The notes under the pieces were generated by a model, which made no database searches, was not told the DNA's origin, and saw nothing but the letters and a program-made list of their open reading frames with translations. The position numbers and the translations under genes are program-made. Shown piece after piece: positions 56,405 through 64,000 of a stretch of DNA of 64,000 nucleotides (the stretch's first letter is position 1; every line of letters begins with the position of its first letter). The stretch is from VXYL01 sp963666465 (GTDB lineage: Bacteria; Pseudomonadota; Gammaproteobacteria; Pseudomonadales; Azotimanducaceae). Location of the stretch: the NCBI GenBank assembly GCA_963666465.1, contig OY762824.1, forward strand, positions 2,976,001 to 3,040,000, written 5' to 3'.

Positions 56405-56773
56405 GTGGCGGTTACCTGTGACGAACTCCTGGTGGGGGCACAGCACATGCTCGCTCAAGCCGTCGACGAGGTCACATGGCGGAGAGCGACAAGCTTGGCG
56501 TATTACGCGGCATTCCACCGGTGCATCGCCCTTGCCGATCAGGAGTTGCCCGGTGGGGTATCGCCCAGAATTGGTCACCGGGCCCTCGTCAAGGCTTTGA
56601 TGGCGGCGCCGGAGCCTTGGCTCAGAAGTATCGCGTTCATGCTTGAGCAGTGTCGCGGTCGACGGGTAGAGGCCGACTACCTCCTTAACGTGGATTTCAC
56701 CGAGAACGCTGCTGCATCCGTGCTCGCGACTTCCCAGCGTGTATTCGCGAAAGCCGACCGTCGCGGCTCCTGA
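56405..56773 (+). CDS. HEPN-like domain protein
   Basis: The 122-residue protein reads WRRATSLAYYAAFHRCIALA, PRIGHRALVKALM and EQCRGRRVEADYLLNVDF, then AAASVLATSQRVFAKA. The order of YYAAFH, R..ADY and a final helix fits HEPN domains of the bacterial type. A canonical R-x4-6-H RNase motif is not seen, so it is probably a non-catalytic or antitoxin-like HEPN. It is coupled to the TPR-like gene. Confidence 0.55.
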   Translation: MAVTCDELLVGAQHMLAQAVDEVTWRRATSLAYYAAFHRCIALADQELPGGVSPRIGHRALVKALMAAPEPWLRSIAFMLEQCRGRRVEADYLLNVDFTENAAASVLATSQRVFAKADRRGS

Positions 56774-56839
56774 TCCATCACAGTTGTGTGTCCGCCCACC
56801 TCAAAGCCACCGTGGCTCGCCCCTTCCGCGTGCGTTTGC

Positions 56840-57213
56840 GAAGCAGCTTACCAACGGGGTCGTCCCTTACCAATGGTGCCGTCGCGCCCGGGCGCGCCTT
56901 CGGAGATGGTGCCCACTGAGCCTCGCTGTTGCTGGGGACGTGCGCTCCGTCGCCCTCGCGCCGTGCGAACCCATCCTGATCGACCCGTGGAATGGTGGAA
57001 CTCCCCACGCATGTCCACTCCTGCATAATGCGGTTCCTCGAGCACATGGGCCTATTCGCCGGAAGTTTCGATCTAGTGCTTGACGATGCGGATCGATACT
57101 GGTTTCTCGAATGTAACCAAGACGGGCAATGGTCATGGCTAGACGAAATTGTTGGAGGCAAGATCTCCAGCGCGTATGCCGAAGCGCTCGTGGAAAGACA
57201 AGACGCGCCATGA
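56840..57213 (+). pseudogene. remnant of an MvdD-type ATP-grasp peptide maturase
   Basis: The C-terminal stretch FLEHMGLFAGSFDLVLDDAD, RYWFLECNQDGQWSWLDE is the conserved end of ATP-grasp enzymes that ligate RiPP precursors, with FLECN the metal-binding motif. Upstream, VVPYQW, VAGDVRSVALAP and DPWNGG can be read in another frame, which resemble the preceding part of the family. The frame is broken and the N-terminal two thirds are missing. The stop overlaps the next gene (ATGA). Confidence 0.55.
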
Positions 57214-58505
57214 TGACAAGATGGGCGATAATGAATCGAACCACGGTTTTGCTATGCATGATTCTGATGAATATCGACGCATCCGCCGCTGAAGACGAGT
57301 GTTCGAATGCTGCGTTGATGAAGCTCGCCACACGCAATTACGAGCATCGCGTGTGGGGAACACTGCTTGAGTACAGGGCAGCAATGTCGCAATGCGACGG
57401 TCAGTCGACGTACTATTACAACTCATTAAGATCTCAACTGGAGTCTTTTGCTGGTAACCACCTTTCCGCTCTCGATTACGCTTCGGCAAACACGTACGCG
57501 TCCCGTGTTCGTAGAAACGGCGCGGAATTCCGGGTTACGGAACTGCCCGAGGCTGCTGCCGCAACGCCGGCAACGGAATACGTGATAAGTCGGGCCGGCG
57601 ATCATCGAATCGTCGTTGTGAACGAGCGACATCACGCAACAAACGACCGGCTGTTGACCATGGAGCTTTTGCTGGCCCTTGCTGAAAAGGGGTTCCGCTA
57701 CCTGGCGATTGAGGCACTTTGGTGGCAGGATCCGATTAACGAACGTGGGTTTCCGGTAGGACAAACCGGTTGGTACATAAATGATGTTGCCTTTGCGGAG
57801 ATGCTGCGCGTAGCCATAGGCGCTGGATATAGACTCATTCCATATGAGATTCGTCCTGAGCAACGCAGTGGGCCTAGAGGGAATGACCGCGAGTATTGGC
57901 AAGCCCGGAACATTGTGGAGGCGGTGTTCGATGACGACGTAGATGCGCGGCTTCTTGTGCATTGTGGTTACGATCACGCATTGGAGTTGCGGCGGTCCCG
58001 GCGACAGCCGATGGCGGCGCATTTGCATCAGATGTCGACTTATGACCCATTGACGATTGATCAGACAACCCTTGCAGAAGAGGCTGCGGTGGAGGTGACT
58101 CATCCGCTAAGAATCGAGGCGCAGAGCCGTGGGTTGCTGACGGACGAGCCTGTGGTACTTACGGACGAGAGCGGGGCGGCGGTCGGCAGTGGCCGACAAT
58201 TTGACATCAGCGTATTTGGCGCGGTCACGCGTTATTTCAATGGAAGGCCGCATTGGATGTCGATGGGCGGAAGACGCAAAGCCGTCGCCGTATCGACGCC
58301 CGAGTGCGCAGATGAACCGTGCATGGTAGAGGTGCTGACTGCGGCTCAGCCCTCGGCCCTTCCAGTAGATTGTATGGAGGCAAAGGGCGTGTCGAATGTC
58401 GTCTACATACCGATATCGCCTGGGGATTGGGTGCTTCGCACCTATCGACTAGATGGCGAGCTTCTAGCCACGCGGCCGTTGGAAAAGGAATCCACCGAAC
58501 TCTAG
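57210..58505 (+). CDS. secreted EreA/ChaN-like (Tiki superfamily) protein
   Basis: Starting at 57210 (coupled to the ATP-grasp remnant) or 57231, the protein has a signal peptide (TTVLLCMILMNIDASA) and a mature ~410-residue part. It reads RIVVVNERHHATNDRLLTME with E-R-H like the GExH of TraB/Tiki proteins. FRYLAIEALWWQD, GTGYRL-like segments and LLVHCGYDHALELRRS complete the pattern. Tiki-fold members are proteases or esterases or bind haem (EreA, ChaN). Base composition is richer in A and T than its neighbours, suggesting separate origin. The function is unknown. Confidence 0.6.
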   Translation: MMTRWAIMNRTTVLLCMILMNIDASAAEDECSNAALMKLATRNYEHRVWGTLLEYRAAMSQCDGQSTYYYNSLRSQLESFAGNHLSALDYASANTYASRVRRNGAEFRVTELPEAAAATPATEYVISRAGDHRIVVVNERHHATNDRLLTMELLLALAEKGFRYLAIEALWWQDPINERGFPVGQTGWYINDVAFAEMLRVAIGAGYRLIPYEIRPEQRSGPRGNDREYWQARNIVEAVFDDDVDARLLVHCGYDHALELRRSRRQPMAAHLHQMSTYDPLTIDQTTLAEEAAVEVTHPLRIEAQSRGLLTDEPVVLTDESGAAVGSGRQFDISVFGAVTRYFNGRPHWMSMGGRRKAVAVSTPECADEPCMVEVLTAAQPSALPVDCMEAKGVSNVVYIPISPGDWVLRTYRLDGELLATRPLEKESTEL

Positions 58506-58693
58506 CAGGCCGGCCCGTTCGTTCTTTGGCTATGCGCCAGCCGGTGCTTTGGGCGTCGGTAGGCGGGAGGTCGTCACCGGATCTGAGCGACGAAACTCCA
58601 ACGCGGTGTTCGGAGAGGAAGGTCGTTTGGAAACGCCATAAATGCCTTGGACGGAGCCGTAACGGCGTTGGAGGGTGTCGTGAAGAAGAGCGG

Positions 58694-59176
58694 CTAGTTG
58701 ACGAAGCGTTCGCCTGGGCCCGACGGATCGGTGCCGCCGGTGATTCCGGCTTCGTGGCGCCGCTTGGCTTCGGCGTATAGGGCGTCGAAGTTGATGGGGG
58801 CCAGGTTGAAGGCGGGGAAGGTGCCGCGCGAGGCTAGGGAGTCGACGGCTTCGCGGGCGTAGGGGAAGAGGATGTTGGGGCAGGCGACAGCGAGGGCCTG
58901 GCGCAGGGGGTCGTCGGCGAGGCCGGTGATGCGGAAGATGCCGGCTTGCTGGAGCTCGATGATGAGGAGGGACTCGCCGTCCACCCTGGCGGTGAGGGTG
59001 AGGGCGAGGACTACCTCGTGGCGGTCTTCGCCGAGCGTGCTGTTCTTGGTGCTGATGTCGATGTGGATCTGCGGCTGCCATTCGGAGCGGAACACCGCCG
59101 GGGCTCGGGGCGACTCGAACGAGGCGTCCTTGAGATAGATGCGCTCGATGGCGAGGCCTGGTACGTTTTCGGCCAT
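58694..59176 (-). CDS. secB: protein-export chaperone SecB
   Basis: SecB keeps precursor proteins unfolded and delivers them to SecA. The 160-residue protein reads LAIERIYLKDASFESPRAPA, VLALTLTARVDGESLLIIEL, QQAGIFRITGL, ILFPYAREAVDSLASRGTFP and NLAPINFDALYAE. These are the family's beta-strands and the conserved CPNILFPYAR...GGFPPLxLxPINF region. The Met at 59176 overlaps the rhodanese stop (TGATG). The C-terminus is not acidic as in E. coli but short and charged. Confidence 0.95.
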   Translation of the reverse strand: MAENVPGLAIERIYLKDASFESPRAPAVFRSEWQPQIHIDISTKNSTLGEDRHEVVLALTLTARVDGESLLIIELQQAGIFRITGLADDPLRQALAVACPNILFPYAREAVDSLASRGTFPAFNLAPINFDALYAEAKRRHEAGITGGTDPSGPGERFVN

Positions 59177-59625
59177 CAGCGTGCCTTCTTCCTGCCGCCT
59201 CGACCGCCGGCGCCCTTGACCACCGGCAGGTTCTGGTTGCGCCATTCCATGATGCCGCCCTTGAGTCGGGAGACGTTTTCGAAGCCGGCCTTGCGCAGCA
59301 CGGCGCCGGCGGCGCCGGCATGCTGCCCCATTTTGCAGGTCACGACGACGGGCTTGGCCTTGTGCCGTTCGATCTCGGAGAGGCGGCTGCCGAGGGTCGC
59401 GTGGGGGATGTTCACCGCATCGACGATGTGGCCTTCGGAGAATTCCTTCTGGTCGCGCACGTCGACGACCAGGGCGCCGTCGCGGTTGACGAGGTTGACG
59501 AGTTCCTGCGCCGTCACGCCGCGCCCGCCCCGGGAGACTTCGTTGCGCACGAACAGGCCAAGGACAATGAGGAAAGCGCTCACCAGGAACGGGTGGTTCA
59601 TGATGAATTCGAGCAGTCGGTCCAT
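59176..59625 (-). CDS. membrane-anchored rhodanese-like protein (YibN type)
   Basis: The 149-residue protein has one N-terminal membrane segment (FLVSAFLIVLGLFV). The rhodanese domain reads VTAQELVNLVNRDGALVVDV, RDQKEFSEGHIVDAVNIPHA, VVVTCKMGQHAGAAGAVLRK, with the active-site Cys in TCKMGQ, and GGIMEW. It would hold sulfur as persulfide near the membrane. In many gammaproteobacteria the same gene lies next to secB, with grxC between; here grxC is absent and the stop overlaps secB. Confidence 0.9.
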   Translation of the reverse strand: MDRLLEFIMNHPFLVSAFLIVLGLFVRNEVSRGGRGVTAQELVNLVNRDGALVVDVRDQKEFSEGHIVDAVNIPHATLGSRLSEIERHKAKPVVVTCKMGQHAGAAGAVLRKAGFENVSRLKGGIMEWRNQNLPVVKGAGGRGGRKKAR

Positions 59626-59628
59626 CGG

Positions 59629-60438
59629 CTATAGCCCCAGCACGTCTTCCATGCCGTAGAAACCCGGTTCCCGGCCATGCACGAATAGCGCGGCGCGGAG
59701 GGCCCCGGCGGCGAAGTTCTCGCGGCTGCTGGCGCGGTGGGTGATTTCGAGCCGTTCGCCGGTGCCGGCGAAGGTGACGGTGTGGTCGCCCACGATGTCG
59801 CCGCCGCGCAGGCTGTGAAAGCCGATGGTCTTGCGTTCGCGCTCACCGGTTTCGCCTTCGCGGCCGTACACGGCATTGGCGGCGAAGTCGCGGCCGAGGG
59901 CCCTGGCGAGGATCTCGCCCATGCGCACGGCGGTTCCGGACGGCGCGTCGATCTTGTGGCGGTGGTGTGCCTCGAAGACTTCAACGTCCACCTCGTCGCC
60001 GAGAATGCGCGCCGCCTGCTCGACCAGCATGAAGGTGACGTTGACGCCGACGCTCATGTTGGGGGAGAGCAGGATGGGGATGCATTCGGCGGCTTCGCGA
60101 ATGGTGGCGAGGCCTTCGGCGTCGAAGCCGGTGGTGCCGATGACCATTGCCTTGCCGGCTTCTGCGCAGAGGCCAACGTGCCTTAGGGCGGCAGAGGGGA
60201 TGGTGAAGTCGATTAGCACGTCGAAGGCATCGAGCGAGGGCTGGATGTCTTCCCTGATGCTTGCGCCTAGGTCGCCGATGCCGGCAAGGCGGCCAGCGTC
60301 TTCGCCGGCCTCCGGAGCGCCGGGGCGATCGGCGGCGGCGGCGAGGCTCAGGCGTTCGTGGGCGGCGATGCCGGTTACGAGCGTGCGGCCCATGCGTCCG
60401 GCGGCGCCGGCGACCGCAACTTTGATTGGTGCATCCAT
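59629..60438 (-). CDS. dapB: 4-hydroxy-tetrahydrodipicolinate reductase
   Basis: DapB reduces the dihydrodipicolinate precursor in lysine and peptidoglycan synthesis. The 269-residue protein has KVAVAGAAGRMGRTL (nucleotide-binding Gly loop, 6-20), VLIDFTIPSAAL, VIGTTGFDAEG, LLSPNMSVGVNV and the catalytic motif EVFEAHHRHKIDAPSGTAVR near 157-176. The C-terminus GALRAALFV follows. The start is at MDAPIKVAV; an upstream open extension runs into a REP region. It lies between dnaJ and the rhodanese gene on the same strand. Confidence 0.95.
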   Translation of the reverse strand: MDAPIKVAVAGAAGRMGRTLVTGIAAHERLSLAAAADRPGAPEAGEDAGRLAGIGDLGASIREDIQPSLDAFDVLIDFTIPSAALRHVGLCAEAGKAMVIGTTGFDAEGLATIREAAECIPILLSPNMSVGVNVTFMLVEQAARILGDEVDVEVFEAHHRHKIDAPSGTAVRMGEILARALGRDFAANAVYGREGETGERERKTIGFHSLRGGDIVGDHTVTFAGTGERLEITHRASSRENFAAGALRAALFVHGREPGFYGMEDVLGL

Positions 60439-60479
60439 CAGTTTGGCGTGCCCCAACCCGCGTTCGAAGCGAAAGGCAC

Positions 60480-60630
60480 CTGGGGGGGAGGGCATTCTGC
60501 CCCTTCACCGCGGCCCAAGGCGCGCGCTCGCGACGCTGATGGGGCTCGTTGCGACCAAGGCGCGTTGCGGCGTGCATGGGCGCGCCCTGCGGGCGCGTCG
60601 GCAGAATGCCCTCCCCCAGGGCCCTCGCTT
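60480..60630. repeat. REP-like palindrome pair
   Basis: ggggagggcattctgcccc and ggcagaatgccctcccc are opposed, with gcgccctgcgggcgcg between. They sit in the dnaJ-dapB gap. Confidence 0.7.
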
Positions 60631-60667
60631 CCATGCACGGCGTCGCGCAGTGGCTGGCTTCGGTTGC

Positions 60668-61810
60668 TCAACTGCCCAGTCCGCCGACGAATTTGCGTAC
60701 CGAGTCGAACCAGGAGCTTTCGCGGGGGGCGTGTTTGCTGCCGCCGTCGTCCAGGCTTTTCTTGAACTGGCGGAGGAGGTCTTTCTGCCGCTCCGAAAGT
60801 CGCACCGGGGTTTCCACCACCATGCGACACATAAGGTCGCCGCTGGCGCCGTCGCGCAGGGCCGGCACGCCGCGGCCGCGCAGGCGGAAGAGCTTGCCGG
60901 TTTGGGTTTCGGCGGGGACCCGGACGTTGACGCGGCCGTTCAGGGTGGGCACCTCGATTTCGGCGCCCAGGGCCGCGTCCACGAAGGAGATGGGTACGTC
61001 GCAGAAAAGGTGCCTGCCTTCGCGCTTGAAGATGTCGTGTTCGGCGATGGATATCTGCACGTAGAGGTCGCCGGGCGGGCCGCCGTTGATGCCGGCCTCG
61101 CCCTCTCCGGTCAGGCGAATTCGGTTGCCCTCGTCCACGCCGCCGGGAATGTCCACCGACAGGGTCTTGCGCCGTTCGACACGGCCACCGCCGCCGCAGG
61201 TTCGGCAGGGGTTCAGGACCACCTTGCCGACGCCGCGACAGCGCGGGCAGGTTTGCTGCAGGGAGAAGAAGCCCTGGGCGACGCGAATCTGGCCAGCGCC
61301 GTTGCAGTCGGGGCAGGTGCCTGGCGACGTGCCGGGGGCGGCGCCGCTGCCGTTGCAGTCGTCGCAGGTGTCGAGCTTCGGCACGTGGATTTCCACGCTG
61401 TCACCGCCCACGGCCTGTTCGAGGGTGAGGTTCAGCGGATAGCGCAGATCCGCGCCGCGACGCACGGAACTGCGGCTGCGACCACCGCCACCGCCGAAGA
61501 TGTTGCCGATGTCGCCGAACACGTCGCTGAAGATGTCGGCGAAGTTGCCGGTGCTGAAGCCGCCGGTGTCGAAGCCGCGACCGTCCACCCCGGCGTGGCC
61601 GAAGCGGTCGTAGGCCTCGCGCTTGTCCTGATCCGAGAGCACTTCGTAGGCTTCGCTCGCCTCCTTGAAGCGTTCCTCGGCGTCATCGTCGTCGGGGTTG
61701 CGGTCCGGGTGGTATTTCATGGCGAGACGGCGATAGGCCTTCTTCACGTCGCCTTCGGACGCGCCCCGTTCGACGCCTAGAACGTCGTAGTAATCGCGCT
61801 TTGCCGCCAT
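60668..61810 (-). CDS. dnaJ: chaperone protein DnaJ
   Basis: DnaJ stimulates the ATPase of DnaK and hands it unfolded clients. The 380-residue protein has a J domain with KRDYYDVLGV..., RLAMKYHPDRNP holding the HPD tripeptide at 33-35, then a Gly/Phe-rich linker (FDTGGFSTGNF). The zinc domain has four CxxCxGxG-type repeats (CDDCNGSG, CPDCNGAG, CPRCRGVG, CRTCGGGG). The two C-terminal beta domains follow. It is downstream of dnaK with a hairpin between. Confidence 0.96.
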   Translation of the reverse strand: MAAKRDYYDVLGVERGASEGDVKKAYRRLAMKYHPDRNPDDDDAEERFKEASEAYEVLSDQDKREAYDRFGHAGVDGRGFDTGGFSTGNFADIFSDVFGDIGNIFGGGGGRSRSSVRRGADLRYPLNLTLEQAVGGDSVEIHVPKLDTCDDCNGSGAAPGTSPGTCPDCNGAGQIRVAQGFFSLQQTCPRCRGVGKVVLNPCRTCGGGGRVERRKTLSVDIPGGVDEGNRIRLTGEGEAGINGGPPGDLYVQISIAEHDIFKREGRHLFCDVPISFVDAALGAEIEVPTLNGRVNVRVPAETQTGKLFRLRGRGVPALRDGASGDLMCRMVVETPVRLSERQKDLLRQFKKSLDDGGSKHAPRESSWFDSVRKFVGGLGS

Positions 61811-61844
61811 GGCTGCCTGCCGACCCTTGTCTCTCGCGGCCTTC

Positions 61845-61880
61845 GCCTCAGGCGGCCGTCGGTTGCCGGCCGCCTGAGGC
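61845..61880. promoter_or_regulatory. hairpin in the dnaK-dnaJ intergenic gap
   Basis: A 14-bp perfect stem GCCTCAGGCGGCCG / CGGCCGCCTGAGGC with an 8-base loop lies between the dnaK stop and the dnaJ start. No T-run follows on the minus strand, so it is more likely an mRNA-stability or partial-attenuation element that sets a lower dnaJ level than a full terminator. Confidence 0.55.
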
Positions 61881-61904
61881 TATTTCGGTCGCGCTGCTCT
61901 CGCG

Positions 61905-63860
<1,956 letters not shown>

Positions 63861-64000
63861 GATGGTCTCCGTTGTCCTTTCGGTTCTGTCAGTCGTTGGT
63901 TGGGTAAGTTGGGGCGAGGAGGGCATTAATCAAGCGTTTGCGGGGGCCTTGGCGGACCGCCGCACGTGCCGCGCGGGGATCATTCCGGTGCCTTGGCTAC
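63861..64000. other. upstream region of dnaK at the window edge
   Basis: GGAGACCATCATGG-type sequence just before the dnaK start includes a plausible ribosome site (ACGGAGACC). No heat-shock promoter could be assigned. The window ends before grpE. Confidence 0.4.

Noticed and set aside
61811..61904. Intrinsic terminator between dnaK and dnaJ
   Set aside because: The stem is strong but no T-run follows on the transcribed strand, so it is reported only as a hairpin.

Overview
This is a high-GC gammaproteobacterial chromosome segment. The evidence is a 16S-tRNA-Ile-tRNA-Ala-23S-5S operon, a tmRNA tag reading ANDENYALAA, and gammaproteobacterial gene neighbourhoods: erpA / anmK / M23 peptidase / tyrS / rrn / birA / coaX / tRNA-Thr; nrdR-ribD-nusB-thiL-pgpA; secB-rhodanese; and dnaK-dnaJ-dapB. 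I cannot place it below class. The genome is scarred: full IS elements, several MITE families, REP-like palindromes and frameshifted genes fill nearly every non-essential gap. This pattern fits a lineage undergoing an IS burst, for example a host-associated one (inference).

Layout. 0-4.5 kb is accessory: a bilobed retropepsin-like protease, a broken ankyrin gene hit by an IS1595-family element, a membrane protein fragment and a DUF7002 protein. 4.5-17.1 kb is the conserved block tRNA-Thr, coaX, birA, rrn operon and tyrS (all minus strand), then M23 peptidase and anmK (plus). 17.2-24.2 kb carries erpA, bactofilin, a ClC transporter, hemJ, hemL, a PfkB kinase and a deacetylase-fold hydrolase. 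24.2-25.7 kb is a nest of MITEs ending in a wrecked class II aldolase gene. 25.7-32 kb holds a HIT protein, ettA, nrdR-ribD-nusB-thiL-pgpA and xseB. 32.1-34.8 kb is a restriction-modification island with two different BglII/BstYI-like endonuclease genes around one MT-A70 methyltransferase. 35-38.4 kb has a Sel1-repeat protein, a Phd/VapC toxin-antitoxin pair split by a nested MITE, and tmRNA. 38.5-42.4 kb is an IS graveyard with an IS1182-family element inside an IS1595-family element. 42.4-53.4 kb mixes metabolic genes (yggS, amidase, LLM oxidoreductase, trmL, MFS, TauD-like dioxygenase) with MITEs and a second IS1182 element. 53.4-58.5 kb is accessory (serine hydrolase, FGE-like protein, TPR/HEPN pair, ATP-grasp remnant, EreA/ChaN-like protein). 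58.6-64 kb returns to core genes: secB, rhodanese, dapB, dnaJ, dnaK.

The most informative signals are transposition footprints readable to the base. A MITE inserted at the antitoxin/toxin junction and duplicated the toxin start region. A 105-bp MITE insertion stayed in frame inside a dioxygenase. MITEs sit inside MITEs with intact target duplications. Other points of interest are the paired BglII-like nucleases, the two-lobed bacterial retropepsin-like protein, a tyrosyl-tRNA synthetase whose HIGH motif reads QVGN, and a probable ATT start codon for pgpA.
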